Notes: generated by a model not told the origin, from the sequence alone. DNA of 64,000 nt from Anniella stebbinsi (GCA_029215795.1 JARDYH010000003.1:178510382-178574381); one strand, 5' to 3'. Shown: positions 35,491 to 47,094, counted from the stretch's first letter. Translations and numbers: made by a program.

Positions 35491-35834
35491 AGCCATTTCT
35501 ACACCAGGCTTGTGGCCTGGATGGCCCCCAGCTGGTCCCTGTGAGTCCAAATGATGCACAGGGACTCCGACGGGCCGGGGGGGGGGGGCACGAGATTTTC
35601 CAGGGATAAGGGATCCCTGGAAAATCCCAAATCTTCTGCGGTCCCGGGAACTTCCCCAGACTGCAGAAGATGTGGCTGCCCATCCTGGGTGCCTGCACAC
35701 TTACTCATGAGCAAGTGCGGCAGCAGAAATGGGCACAGAGCTGCACCGCGTGGCTCCGTGCCCATCAGGGGAGAAGGTGGCACCAGTTTCGCCAGCCCCA
35801 GGAAGGCAGAGAGGGGGAGGGGAGATCGATCACT

Positions 35835-35917
<83 letters not shown>

Positions 35918-36115
35918 ACCTTTTTGTGGAGAAGTGCTCGTGTGTTCTCCTAGGATATTTTTTTAAAAAAAATGGCAGGCGTGACGTGCGATGGCCCAGG
36001 AGGAACCTGTGATGTCGCGCCCATGATGTGAATTGAGAGCGACGATCCCGGAACCAGCTACTTCTGGGATCACCCGCCCTCCTCCCTCTATACCCCTATG
36101 GTGTAGAAAAGACCT
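35491..36115. mobile_element. MITE with TTTCTACACC ends and an internal GT/TA microsatellite
   Basis: Left end agccatttctacaccaggc, right end tatggtgtagaaaagacc. Same family as 10927 (both contain 'acttc(t/c)gggat' and 'ctccctcta(t/c)acccctatgg') and 51732 ('ttact(c)...gcaagtgcggcagc'-like region). A GT then TA repeat (35835-35913) grew inside it and creates the YIYIYI and VCVCV frames. No gene. Confidence 0.65.
35835..35913. repeat. Compound GT/TA microsatellite
   Basis: About nine GT units, then two TA runs separated by ttgtg. Confidence 0.95.
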
Positions 36116-36164
36116 TATATTGTCTATTTCAACTGGCAGAGCTCACCAACAGAAGTCTTTCCTG

Positions 36165-36252
36165 AGCAAGACTTTTTGCTGGAGATGCCAAGAACTGACC
36201 CTGCAAGCTCCTGAAGGCAAAGCATGTAATCTACCACTAAACTATGGTTCCT
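36165..36252 (-). repeat. tRNA-headed SINE, minus strand
   Basis: Reverse complement begins ggaaccatagtttagtggta (A-box-like) and has cagggtcagttcttggcat (B-box-like) about 30 bases on, then atctccagc. This is the clearest tRNA-like head in the window. The body is cut off. Confidence 0.65.
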
Positions 36253-37517
36253 CCCTTCTGCAATCCAACATGTGTATGGACAAAGAGTGAATATGATGGG
36301 GCCCTCCCTAGACTGTGCAATGTGTCTTCTTGCACTATCTCTGGAACAGACCTGGAACTCACAGGAATGGGGCAGGTCCATTCTGGAAATCATTCAATGC
36401 CAACTGGAATCAAAATTTCTGGACCAGATTCCAATTGGGATGGAATCTTCCAACATTTCTGACAGAAATTTACTCTGACTCCAAACAAGATCATTGTTTC
36501 ATCATTTTAAAATCATCAAATATACTAATTGAGAACTCAGGTTCTGAGTTATGACAGTTGTGTAACCAAAATGCGGCTACTGAGGGTGGCATTGGCATGC
36601 TTTGGAGAGCCCCAAAATTAGCAGATGTAGAAAAGCTTTAGTAAAAAGAACAAGAAACATACAACAACAACAACAACACCCTAGGCAGACATATTTTTCC
36701 AATTTTGTCAGAATATATCTGATATATAAGAGGCCTCTGCTGCTGTTAAAGTAGAACTAGGGTCATAACAGTAATGTATTAATCATTTTACTAAATGTTT
36801 GGGTCTCAAAGCAGAATTAGAGCAAGGAAGATAATTTGTATCTACTTATTTCCCCAACCATTGGCACTTGCTAAGATTATTATACACAGATGATATCTGT
36901 TAAAGTTATTATTATTATTATTTTTAAAAACATTGATACCTTAAGTGAAACCTTCAGGCCAGGTGGTCATAGTAAAAACAAGAAAGGAGCAGAAATTTGG
37001 AATGGGAGCTGCGTTAATTAGATGACAGCAACTAAGTTTTCTTGCAGAGCGCTCAGGTTATATAATCACCCCTTTATGCAAAATAAGTAGCAAATAAAAT
37101 ATGAGAATATAATAATAAGCAAATTGGGTTTTCCCCCCCATCCAATATATTTTTCAAGCCTCATTTTATTGGACAATGCAAACAAAAAGTTTATTCTGTC
37201 ACATAGATATAATATCATAATGATGACACTATATCCCTCTTGCACATTTAGACCTTGTAGTGCACACAAAGACATATGTTGTGGTATTTTGGATAATATG
37301 GAATAAAAAGCAGGAAATAATACTAGAAAAGCAGTATGCAGAATATGTAATGTGCCCCAACTCTGCTCTTCAATGCCAATAAAAACTACTAAGTCACTGA
37401 AGTGGGTAGCAATCAAAACATGACAGCTACTTGTATTTCTGGAAGGATGCAAATAATTTAAAAACCTTTTGATGCATCTCTTAATATATTTGTTTGTATT
37501 TTCAAGTTCAACTAAGT
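36253..37517. other. Unassigned AT-rich DNA
   Basis: Short AAC (36662-36676) and ATT (36909-36921) runs. The 128-residue minus frame at 37066-37452 lies in AT-rich DNA and has no recognisable family. No gene called. Confidence 0.4.
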
Positions 37518-37525
37518 CTAAATAG

Positions 37526-37967
37526 TAGGTATGTACACAGCCAGAAATTTCTGAATCAGAATCGGATTGGAAATTTCGATACTAAAAATATCGTATCCGA
37601 TCATATTGGGGGGTACTCGGATTTGATCAGATCCAATATCCGATAAATATCGGAAGTTCCGATCCGATTACGGACTGCCATTTCAGGTGTTTTCCCCATA
37701 GGCTTGCACTGGGGGAAAGAAAGCTTTCCCCCAATGCAAGTCTATGGGGAAAAACACTGGGCTGGCACTCCCTCCCTCTCCCCCCCCACTTGTGCTCCCT
37801 CCCCCCACTCACGCTCCTTACCCACTGCTGCCACTGCCAGTCTGTAGTACTGCAAAACAAGCTTTCCGGCCTGTTCCTCAGTACAGAGACATATGGATAT
37901 CGGATCCGATCAGATAGGGCCTCCTTAGGGTAATCATTATCGGTCATCGATACGATACACATCCCTA
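37526..37967. mobile_element. Short hAT-like element, GATC/ATCGG group
   Basis: Ends TAGGTATGTACAC and, inverted, TAGGGATGTGTATCG, with a perfect 8 bp target duplication CTAAATAG (37518-37525, 37968-37975). The 442 bp interior has atccgat / atcgga words at both ends, a hairpin of ttttccccataggcttgca against tgcaagtctatggggaaaa, and a partial cassette arm (ggcctgttcctcagtac). Confidence 0.9.
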
Positions 37968-38005
37968 CTAAATAGTGTTTACTGTTCACAGCAGCATTCT
38001 GCAAT

Positions 38006-38095
38006 CTGGTGCCCTGCAGATTGTTTGAACTACAGCTCCCAGGATTTCTGGCCATTTGTACCAAAACATCTGGAGAGCACCAGGTTGGGGGGGGG
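38006..38095. repeat. Palindromic MITE-like repeat, partial
   Basis: 'tgaactacagctcccaggat' with 'ccaaaacatctggagagcac', matching the tctccagatg family. The left arm is eroded. Confidence 0.5.
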
Positions 38096-39009
38096 GGCTC
38101 TGGTTTACATAATTCCATTCAATTTATGGGCATCCATATCATGCAGGATTGAAGACCAGGCTGGACTTATCCTTATAGAAAAGAAAAGTATCTTTGGCAT
38201 ATAAAGCAGGTATTCAATTTACAAGGTAAACCTATATGTGTCTACTCAGAAATAAGTTGCATTGAGTTCAGTTGGGCATAGTCTCAAATAAGTGGATATA
38301 GCATTGCAGCCTTAATCAGAAAAGTTGAGTCTGAATGTTTTAGACTAAGATGGTAACAACCTGGCAATTCTCTGACAATTTTATTTTAATTGGCAATGAC
38401 TACATCTGTCACTTTCAAACTGTAACTGTTAGATTAAGGATGTAAACTTTAATTAGGTCAAATTCACTTCTATAATTTTTGCTGTTGATATGGATGTTGA
38501 GAATAAAGAAATAATTTCTTCATAAATTAACCCAAATGATATGCTAGACATTAGTAATTCTGCTATGACTTTCTTCCTTTTTCATTATGGCCCACAACTT
38601 TCTCATTTTTTTAACATCAGGGATGTATGTTTAATCAGCAGCCAATATTGCCAATTTGATAAATGGGCAACAGGTATTTTAGAGAGAGAAAGCTCGAGAG
38701 AGCTGATAACACACCTCTACACTGTGCATCAACCAAAAAGCATTTCAGCATGGCAATCAGTTCTGTCAGTGCAAAACTGTATGTCTAACATTTGACAGTA
38801 ACCTTTCATCATCATCATAACTGTCATCACCACCCCTTTTTTATGGGATTGCACCTAAAACACATCACAGCTAGATGGCCTTGTCCCACATCTTTAGCAA
38901 ACTGTGCCATAGACATAGTAAGTCCTTCATCACAAGCTGGATTCATAGTGGCAACTTCCCACACTAGTAATTATAGTTTTGCACTTCTCCAGATGTTGTG
39001 GAATGAGAA
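38096..39009. other. Mostly unassigned; dispersed repeat at 38232-38315
   Basis: 'tactcagaaataagttgcat' and 'gagttcagttgggcatag' at 38240-38280 belong to the dispersed repeat of 15040. The rest is AT-rich and unassigned. Confidence 0.4.
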
Positions 39010-39240
39010 CCAGAAAATGTGTTTAAGGAACACAGGAAGTTGCCTTATATTACGTGAAATTATTTATCTATCTACCCCAGCATGGTCTTCCCTGTTCACT
39101 AACTGCTGTATGAGGTCTCAGGCAGTGGTCTTTTCCATCACCTGATCCATTCAACTAAAGATGTCCAGTTGGATTGAGTTTAGGACTTCCTGCATCTAAA
39201 GCATACTCTGCAACAGAATTGTGGTACCTCCCTGGCTAAT
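39010..39240 (-). repeat. tRNA-headed SINE, minus strand, near full length
   Basis: On the plus strand it starts 'gaacacaggaagttgcctta', passes 'accccagcatggtcttccct' and 'tgaggtctcaggcagtg', and ends in the reversed head region 'ctgcatctaaagcatactct'. This is the order of the SINE at 1781 and 3443 reversed. The TATC run at about 39060 is a small microsatellite within it. Confidence 0.6.
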
Positions 39241-39400
39241 TTATGATTGGGCAGTATAATCTCTGTTAGCCTTCACACCTACAATGGGCTCTTTGGACCT
39301 GCAAGGTCAACACAGAGAGGAGTACATTTGCTGTGTCACTTGTGGGTGTCAAATATGCTGAATTAATATATTCCAAACCTAAACACAAAGCACTTCAGGG

Positions 39401-39798
39401 TAGGGATGTATGAATTGAATAAAATCTGTGTTTCATGGATTGTCAGGCACTTTCCATTTCATCATCCACTATCAACAGAAACATAGATTTTGTTTCCAAA
39501 TGTGTGCAAATTTGCACATGCAAAATGCACAAATTATTCAAAATGCAGAAATTACCTGAAATGTACATTTTCACACTTTAGCCTACAGGGGAAATGCACA
39601 GTTTTAGCATTTTGGTTTGTTTGTTTGTTTGTTTGTTTGTTTGCATATTTGTCTATGATGAAATTTGTGCAAAAACAGTCTGCAAGTCCACAGAATCAGC
39701 CCAAAAGGAGAAAAGCTGGTCTGCTGCAGAATCCATGGGTAGGATTCATAGAAAACTGAACTCATTTGGTTTCATTGTAGATTTCCCTGACATCCCTG
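39401..39798. mobile_element. AT-rich hAT-like element
   Basis: Left end TAGGGATGTATGAATTG, right end inverted CAGGGATGTCAGGG. Target duplication CTTCAGGG (39393-39400) against CTTCAGAG (39799-39806), 7 of 8. The interior holds 'gtgtgcaaatttgcacatgc' and a GTTT run (39614-39643). It anchors the AT-rich family seen elsewhere in more decayed form. Confidence 0.75.
39614..39643. repeat. GTTT microsatellite
   Basis: About seven GTTT units inside the AT-rich hAT-like element; gives CLFVCLFV in short frames. Confidence 0.9.
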
Positions 39799-40282
39799 CT
39801 TCAGAGTTACCCTCAGCAATCAGGGTGTTCAGATGCTTTTTCCTGCAAGAGTTTGCAGGTTTTACTGTAAAGGGTGGAAACTTCCAGATCTCCTTCTAAT
39901 ATGTACACGTTTTTGTATCATAACAAAGCAATTTCTACAATACACAGTTGCTTTGGGGACTTTAACTGGATCCTCTATTTACTTTTCCAAAGTAAATTAC
40001 ACAGGAGAGTGGTTCTACATATTTGGGAAAGAGCACATTTCTTTAAACATCCAAATTCTTTTCATTCCATTGCATATTATTACACTTAGAGGAACCATAA
40101 ATCATTTCAATAGGTTGCATGATTCTGTTTTATCTATCACTTAAAATCATGTAAATCATGTCAGAGGTATATTCTAAGAGTGAATGAATGCCTATCAATT
40201 TGGGCACAAAATAGGTCCACCCTATATATATATATGGGGGACTCCCTAGAAACGAAGATACATAGAAGTAAGGAAGATTGTA

Positions 40283-40345
40283 ATCTATCTATCATCTATC
40301 TATCATCTCTTTCTCTCTCTCTCTCTATCTATCTACCTATCAATC
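40283..40345. repeat. TCTA/CT compound microsatellite
   Basis: Interrupted TATC/ATCT units flanking a CT run. Confidence 0.9.
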
Positions 40346-40908
40346 ATCACATACTTACCTGCAATGGCCCTGTGAGCTGCTGGGATCTCTAAGCTTTCAG
40401 GACCCCAACAGACTGGGCATAGAGATGAGAAAATTTAGAGCAACTCAACTCATTATTTGGATAGAAAACTTCCAAGTTCACACTGAGCGGCAACAACAGG
40501 AATTCTTGTCTTTGCTTTCTTTTGTTTAGGAAGAGGCTCCTGCCCAGGGGACTTGGCATTGAAGAGATTCTCTGACTGTTTCTATGAAGTCTATGAGTGA
40601 CAACAGTTGACTGTGAAGGCATCTGTTAAAAATAAGATGACGTAGGAGAGGGAGGGGGAGAAAATTGACCTGCTTGAACCCTTAACAATTTATGCTATCC
40701 TGGAGGTAAGCATTAAGGTTGAGGGGGATGCATTCTATGAGGTTCCAAAATTCTTCTCTAAATAATTATCATGGGGCAGCAAAACAGAGGCAGAAAAACA
40801 GAACTCTAAAAATCTATAAACAATAATATGCCAGGTTCACAACTGGCAGCCAACCCCAATTTCTTATGGTGCCCATTAGTGCTACAAAGTAGATGTGGGA
40901 AGACTTGG

Positions 40909-40909
40909 A

Positions 40910-40949
<40 letters not shown>

Positions 40950-40950
40950 A
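40909..40950. repeat. AAAG microsatellite
   Basis: About ten perfect AAAG units. Confidence 0.95.
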
Positions 40951-42741
40951 GGATTTTTTTGTGAATCCTAAACAGCATTACAAAGCTCCTGCTCCAAGTT
41001 GGTTGGGAATGTAACATTTTGTTCACAGAGCCCTACTTGTGTTAATTTATTTAAACAATTTGTGGTTGTTTGTTCACTGCTTAGGAATTTTATCGGGTGT
41101 AGTGCAGTATGTAAATCTTCATGTTGAGGATTAGGAAGATAAATGTCTACAGTACCATATCCCTTAAACCCAGAGGGTGCCAAACTTTTTTTAAAAAAAC
41201 ATAGTTATCTACAGCTAAAATGTCCCCTACCTGTTTCTAGTAATTGAAAATGTGTTTATTTTTTAATTTTTTTAAAAAAAAATCTGCAATAACTTCAGAA
41301 GTTATAATTCAAAAACTAATATCCCATTTAGTTCAATGGGACAAGCACTTAGCAGTAATTTGAATGGGATTTCGGCATGCTTAACCTTCTCTGAATTGCA
41401 TCAAGGTCCTGCATTTTGGGAGACCTAAAGAGGGAGCAATTTCAGACCATGGAAGCTTCTATTCTTGCCCATGCCATGTCCAGGTATTGGTGAAAGGTCC
41501 TCACAGATAGAAGTAATCATGACAGAATTGGTGTCAGAATCAATGTCCCTGTGAGAAAGAGATCATGAGATCTCTCATCTAGTAACTCATCCTTTAAGAC
41601 AAAAATAGCTTGGGCCAATATGCCAAAATTTGGCCTTACCAAAGCAGATGACTCTGCAGCTTTCAGTCACATGTGCAAGGCTAGATCTGGCATTTCCAAA
41701 TTTATTGAAACAGCAGATATTCAAAAGCCATCAAGACAGGCAAGTGATAGAATTAATTAAACATATGAGAAAACAGCCCTGAAGTGAATCCACTTCCTGA
41801 TTAAAAGTCAATGGCTTCCTGATATAATACTGTATGGTCTGGTGGCTAGCATTTCTGGTGGACACAGCTATGTGAGCATGAACATTTGGAGGGGATAGAC
41901 CCTCAGAGGAGTTTGGTTGATGTCTTGTGTGAACTTGGCTGCTGTTCTGAGGTTTGGCAGTGGAGATGCCACCTAGATCTCCCCCCTCCACATCCACAGG
42001 TGGCTTACAGATTTGATGTCATGAAGCCAGTCCTCCACAGCTGCCTCATCCTTACTGGTACCTGCACCTGTGTTAGAGTCTAAGTAGGAATCTCTGAATG
42101 GCTAGTGGGATTTTGTGTATTTGTGTGTGTAGTTTATCATGCAACATGGGGGTTACAGGGTTTGAGAAACAGTTGCCCAAACTTAGGCATATACAACTGG
42201 TCACACCATTTTTTGCAACCTGGTGAAATACCTCCATATTTTCTGAGGGGGTCTCATGACCCTACAAGAGATCTATGAACACAAGCTCTAAAATTGACAT
42301 GATGGCCTTCAAATTCCACACATCTCTGACAAGAGTTTCACAGACATCTAATTTTCCTACTTTATGTATTACATCCCTCTTACAGTGATATGAGAATATT
42401 TTGGAGGCAAGCTGTATGTAGGCCTCACTATTAGCTTTCTACAACACCAAAAGTAGGCTGGAGCCATGAGTACTGTTCTGTCTTATGTAACTGTACCTAC
42501 CAAACAGTAGAAGGTCACTGTTTTATGTATGCACTTCACTGTGCTGTGCTTGTTATACATTTATTTAATTGAAGTCTACATTTACATATCCCTCTACCTG
42601 TAACATGGTCAGGAAGAGTCTCTTGCTCTTTTGATAGTAATTATCCCCATCATATTGCTATGAGATGCTCTTGCTGAAATAGAGTATAGCACATAGTGTC
42701 CATTATGTATTACCCTGAAGCAGCAATTTAAATAATTGAAA

Positions 42742-42743
<2 letters not shown>

Positions 42744-42775
<32 letters not shown>
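42744..42775. repeat. CT microsatellite
   Basis: About 15 CT units. Confidence 0.95.
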
Positions 42776-42776
<1 letters not shown>

Positions 42777-43179
42777 TTTCATGATGTGGAAGGGGGTAAT
42801 AACCTGAGTACATACTAGATATAGCTGTATCTCAATCCTGATTTTTACACCAGAAATGTAGAGATTCTTAGAACTTAATAAGGATATTATGGACCCAATC
42901 AATTGCATTGGGAGCCATCTGAAACCCTGCTGACATGTTTTCCACACCCTGTATCGGAACATACAGTGCTGTGAATCAGAAGCAATGAGTTTAAAACACA
43001 TGGAACATTTTGCTTCCACAAGCAATACAGCTATAGTAGGGCTTTGATCAACAGATAGCTATATGTTTTCCTGTGTGGGAAAATAGCTTTGTAGGAGGGA
43101 ATGTGATTCTGATCACGAAAATGATGCAAGAGGAAAGGATAAAATTTAACCTTCCAGGCCCCAGTACTATAAGTAGATA

Positions 43180-43330
43180 AGAAGAGCCATGCTAGATCAG
43201 ACCAAGGGTCCATCTAATCCAGTACTCTGTTCACACAGTGGGCAATCAGCTGTTGACCAGGAATCCACAAGCAGGACACGGGTGCATTAGCACCCTTCGC
43301 CGATGTTCCCCAGCAACTGGTATATATAAG
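43180..43330 (-). mobile_element. CR1 LINE 3' end, first of three pieces
   Basis: 'agaagagccatgctagatca', 'ccatctaatccagtactctg' and 'gttccccagcaactgg' match the CR1 3' region at 62651. The copy continues at 45229-45357 and 46318-46351; the gaps are later insertions. Confidence 0.8.
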
Positions 43331-45228
43331 TGTGAGGGTTCAACTGTATTATCAAGAGTTAAAATGTGTGTACAAGGGTAAATGGTTAAGAATCTTCATA
43401 TGCTCAGGAGGTGTCCTGGCTAGTTTAGCTTGAAGGTATGGAAGTACAAAAGGGAGGAAGACATTTCCAAGTAAGATTAACATACACACAAAAGGTTTCC
43501 TGATTAGATTAATGACTCTCTGGCCTGGTAAGATCAGGTTTCTAGAGAAGCAGGAAAATTACTGAGAGAGGTGGAGTTAAAACAGCAGTTGGCAGTTCAA
43601 ACTGAGAAGTGGGAAAAAAGAGCCAATGGGAAGAGCTAGCCAGAGAGCCAATGGGAAAGGCTGGCTGGTCAATTGGGGAGAGTTTAAAAAGTAGGGGTGT
43701 GCACGGACCCCCCGGATCGGATCGGGACCCGGATCGGGACCTCCAATTTTGTCCCGGACCGGTTCGGACAAAATCGGAGGCCCCCCGGACCGGATCGAGT
43801 CCGATCCCGACCCAAAAATCGTACATTTTTGGATCGGCCGCCATTTTTTTCCCCATAGACTTGCATTGCAATGCAAGTCTATGAGGAAAAAATGGCGGCG
43901 GGTGGGTAAGGGGGGGCCTAACTCCCTCCCCCCCCGGGGCCGTCCGCTGTGGACGGCCCCGGCAGGTAAACCCCCTCCCCCGCGCTCCCTACCCCCCCTG
44001 GGGCCGCCCGCTTCCATCCGCGGACGGCTCCGGGGGGGGGGTAAGCCCCCTTCCCCGCCACTGCTTACCTTCTCGGCCCGTCCGGCGCCGGCGGCTACTA
44101 CCAGCGGGCTCCGCGGCCTACTCTCGAGTAGCGCGCCGGGTGATGACATCACCCGGCGCGCCATCCTAGAGCAGGCCGCGGAGCCTGCTGGGAGTAGTAG
44201 GCGCCGGCGCCGGACGGGAGCCGCCGGGCCGGGCAGGTAAGGGCCCCCCTCCCCCCACCCCCCTCCGTGCGCCCACTCCTCCCCTCCACGCACCCCCTCC
44301 TTACCTTTCTGGCCCGGCGGCTCCCGTCCGGCGCCGGCGCCTACTACTTCCAGCAGGCTCCGCGGCCTGCTCTAGAGTAGCGCGCCGGGTGATGACATCA
44401 CCCGGCGCGCCACCCTAGAGCAGGCCGCGGAGCCTGCTAGTAGTAGTAGGCGCCGGCGCCGGACGGGAGCCACCGGGCCGAGAAGGTAAGTGCCCCCCTC
44501 CTCCCCCCCCCCGCTGTCCACTTTCATCGGCGGGCGCCCGCTGGCGCCCGCCAATGGAAGCGCCGGTGGGCGCCAGTGGGCGCCCGCCGATCCGCCGATC
44601 CGCCGAACCGGTTCGGAGCTTTTTCGGACCGGTTCGGATTGGATCGGCCGATCCAGCTGCGGGATCGGAAATCGGATAATTTATCCGATTTCCCACTGGA
44701 CCGGACTCGGATCGTGGATCGGGTCCGATCCAGTGCACATCCCTATTAAAAAGGAGAAAGGAGAGAGGGGAGGGATTCAATTTGTTGGGGATGGAGGATT
44801 GAGTCATCCCAGAGAGATGCAGGACAACTGGGCACTGGGAGGGACTCAGAGCCTGATTTTAGGAAAGCTGGACTTAACTACCAAGGTTCAGGTAGCCAAG
44901 CCAGATGAAACTGCGGTTTTATTTCTGTTTGTTTGTATTGCCCTTGAAAGTAACAGCTCTATGTGTGTAAATACCTTAAGCAAGTGTGCTTTACTATGTC
45001 TGGAATAGTAAAGAGTTTTGGTTTAAAACCTGAGTTGTTGGAGATTCCATTTCACACCCGCCTACAGCTAAAACCCCCACACTACTGAGAGGGGAAAGAG
45101 GAAAGGTGGAAACTTGGATCCCAAAAGGGACAGAGTGACTCTTAAAGAGGCAAGATATCTTTAAGGAGCAGGGTGAGAGGTTCCAGCCAGGAAGGTGGAA
45201 CTCTGACAGTCGGGGTGGATCCTCGACA
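43331..45228 (+). repeat. Probable solo LTR of an endogenous retroelement, interrupted by a hAT-like element
   Basis: Starts TGTGAGGG and ends CTCGACA. It lies in a CR1 copy with flanks ATAAG (43326-43330) and ATAGG (45229-45233), a 5 bp duplication with one mismatch. Without the hAT-like insert it is about 837 bp. Promoter layout supports an LTR: two agccaatgggaa boxes (about 43621 and 43647), then a TTTAAAAAG TATA-like box at 43683-43691, now split by the insertion. AGTAAA near 45007 could act as a weak polyadenylation signal. No internal retroviral gene is present, so this is a recombined solo LTR. Class not determined. Confidence 0.6.
43692..44745. mobile_element. GC-rich hAT-like element with two palindromic cassettes
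   Basis: Ends TAGGGGTGTGCAC and, inverted, TAGGGATGTGCAC. Perfect 8 bp target duplication TTAAAAAG (43684-43691, 44746-44753), which is the TATA-like box of the host LTR. Subterminal ggatcgg words at both ends. Interior: ttccccatagacttgcattg hairpin, cassette 1 from CTTACC at 44066, cassette 2 from CTTACC at 44303, and the cgggcgcccgctggcgcccg hairpin. Very close to the copy at 60196, which has three cassettes. Long GC-rich frames up to 238 residues exist on both strands but are Pro/Arg/Gly repeats from palindromes. Confidence 0.93.
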
Positions 45229-45357
45229 ATAGGCTTACTGCCTCTGATACTGGGGTAGCACATAGCCATCAGGACTAGAAGGCGTTGATAGCCTTCTCCT
45301 CCAGGAATTTATCCAACCCCCTTTTAAAGCCATCCAAATTGGTGGCCATCACTACAG
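45229..45357 (-). mobile_element. CR1 LINE 3' region, second piece
   Basis: 'taggcttactgcctctgata', 'gatagccttctcctccagga' and 'aaattggtggccatcactac' continue the CR1 3' end from 43325 after the LTR. Confidence 0.8.
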
Positions 45358-46188
45358 TGGTTGGTGTGCCCCCCTTCCCAAAGCTGTTGCTGTTTGGCAC
45401 ATGCTCCCAGCTTGCCAAACAGCCAACCTGCTGTCAGGGGCATATCCAGCTGTTTCGGACATGTGCGGGAATGGGCATCCACCATTTTTGGCACATTGTT
45501 TGATTGGTTATTTGTATGTTCTGGCAGTGACAGTATTTTTTTTAACATAAACATATCTTTGCGCTGGACTTCCTACGCATCCCTGCCAATTCATAAAAAA
45601 CAGCCCCATAGCCACATCATCTGCCTAGTCCTGCCCACTTCTCCCAATCCACAAGCAGAACCACCATCATGGGGCACTCATCCTTCCACAACAACTCTCC
45701 TTTACTTGCAGGAAACTACCCTCGCATGTGCCCCATGAGCGACGAGTGTGGAAGCAGGAAACCTCGTAATCACCTGTCCCCTCTCTCGAAAGGGCTCTAG
45801 GTGTAGATAAGCCCCAAGAGTCCATACGATTCCACTCTCCTCCCATTCACCCCCTGAACCTGGTGAACTGCTGCCCTCTGCCGACAGGACTTATCTGAAT
45901 CCTCTGCTCATGCCAGCAAGCTGTACGTCCTCTAGGAAAGTTGCTCTGGCCTGCTGTAGATCTACTGTTGTTAACTAAGGTGACCAGAAAATGATATTTC
46001 TGGCTCCCATAGTTTACAACAGTAAATCTACAGCAGGCCAGAGTAGCTCTTCAGTAGCAGAGGTGGCTCACCAGTACAAGCAGAGGTTTCAGGTAAGTCC
46101 TGCGGGTAGGCAGGCAGGTGGGCAGGTGGCAGTGTCTGGCCATCAGATTGAATCGGCTCAAAGCATTTCAGGTGATTCATAGGGGTGT
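45358..46188 (+). repeat. Duplicated segment, copy A
   Basis: Nearly identical to 59639-60195, same orientation, 14.3 kb away; only about three differences in the first 340 bases and none seen in the last 210. Copy A has about 270 bp (roughly 45698-45967) that copy B lacks. Within A, 45949-45972 and 46014-46040 form an inverted repeat (ggcctgctgtaga / tctacagcaggcc). It ends with 'gtgattca' plus taggggtgtgc, the first 11 bases of the hAT-like element that follows copy B. The shared short frames reflect recent duplication, not selection. Confidence 0.85.
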
Positions 46189-46317
46189 GCCAGATCTACA
46201 CCAAGCAGGATATGACACTTTGAAAGTGGTTTGAAAATGGTTTGTGGAATGTGTCCTGGGCCCCAACAGTTGCCAATACTTTTATAAACTGTTATGAAGC
46301 AGTTGTGTAGATGCTAC
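46189..46317. mobile_element. MITE with ATCTACAC ends
   Basis: Begins gccagatctacaccaagcag and ends gttgtgtagatgctac, with 'gacactttgaaagtgg', 'gtgtcctgggccccaacagt' and 'ttataaactgttatgaagca' inside. Same family as 56956, 57494 and the arms at 33093. It abuts copy A directly. Confidence 0.7.
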
Positions 46318-46351
46318 CTACATTTTGTGGTAGTGAATTCCATAGTTTAAC
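46318..46351 (-). pseudogene. CR1 ORF2 C-terminal piece, third fragment
   Basis: 'cattttgtggtagtgaattc' and 'catagtttaactat' continue the CR1 copy; on the minus strand the surrounding frame reads TIVKLWNSLPQNV, the conserved C-terminal motif of CR1 ORF2 also seen at 62833-63096. The TIR-flanking ctaca/ctaca words suggest a 5 bp duplication around the whole insert at 45358-46317. Confidence 0.65.
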
Positions 46352-46382
46352 TATAGTCCTAATTTGAATCACAAGCCCCAAC

Positions 46383-46550
46383 AGTTGAATATAGCCTACA
46401 ATCTTATACACATTGATCTGGGAGTAAATCCCATTCAACTTGTTGTGAACCGTACAGAGAGCCCCAATTATTAGGCAGTATAGAAATGTAATAAATAAAT
46501 AAATAAACTTAATAGGACTTATTTCTGAGTAGATATGCATAGCATTGTAC
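46383..46550. repeat. Dispersed repeat pieces and an L2 tail
   Basis: 46383-46438 and 46506-46550 carry the dispersed-repeat words ('ctgggagtaaatcccattca', 'tatttctgagtagatatgca'). Between them 46440-46507 is an L2 tail: 'gtacagagagccccaattat' then an AATA run. The L2 tail appears to interrupt the repeat. Confidence 0.5.
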
Positions 46551-47086
46551 TGTTTGCCCTTTAAAAAGGCCCTGGAGATGAACTGATCATGGATCTCCAC
46601 AAACAAATTCTCTTTTCTAATTTGGTCCTTCATTTGTTATAGACAAATCCTGGGATTACATGGACATGTGGAATGATTTCTGTGGAGCCATGCATATAGG
46701 AACATATTGCATCGTTGGAATTGGAGATTGACATGATTTTCTTTTTTAAGAATCATCCGTACATAGGAAGAAATATTCTTGCTAGCACATGTTCACAGAT
46801 TGTTTGTGAAGAAGTCCATTCAGGTTTTCAATTTCAATGTAATGTTCTTCCATGAGAATACTCCAATTAGTTCACATAATGTATGAGAATAAGATATGAG
46901 TGACTCCATCCAATAGACTATGTCATCATAAATTTGTAAGTTCTTAAGATATTACAAGAGTTTTTGCTGTTTTCCAGGGACTAGTTAGAACAAATAAAAA
47001 TATGAAGTCTTCTTTGCACAACAAGATTACAAATTTTAGTATATTAGCTCAGATCTAAGGCCCTATGAGATCTTGCAAGACTTTAG
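46551..47086. other. Unassigned AT-rich DNA
   Basis: No gene or named repeat seen. Confidence 0.4.
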
Positions 47087-47094
47087 ATTTCAGC

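Larger units (their letters stand above)
39807..43179. other. Unassigned AT-rich DNA with several microsatellites
   Basis: TCTA-type run at 40283-40345, AAAG run at 40909-40950 and CT run at 42744-42775. No gene or named element otherwise. The 138-residue minus frame at 42609-43025 crosses the CT run (REREREREP) and is not treated as coding. Confidence 0.45.

Noticed and set aside
35551..36012. 153-residue frame with YIYIYI and VCVCV runs
   Set aside because: Made by the GT/TA microsatellite within a MITE.
43577..44293. 238-residue minus frame, the longest in the window, and similar Pro/Arg/Gly-rich frames on both strands at 43749, 44415, 60174, 60253 and 61068
   Set aside because: They lie wholly in palindromic GC-rich cassettes of hAT-like elements, read open on both strands because GC-rich DNA has few stops, and vary with cassette number. 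No transposase or other domain is present.
45358..46188. Duplicated segment considered as a Helitron
   Set aside because: No TC start, no CTRR end with a preceding hairpin, and the end coincides with a hAT target site rather than an AT dinucleotide insertion.
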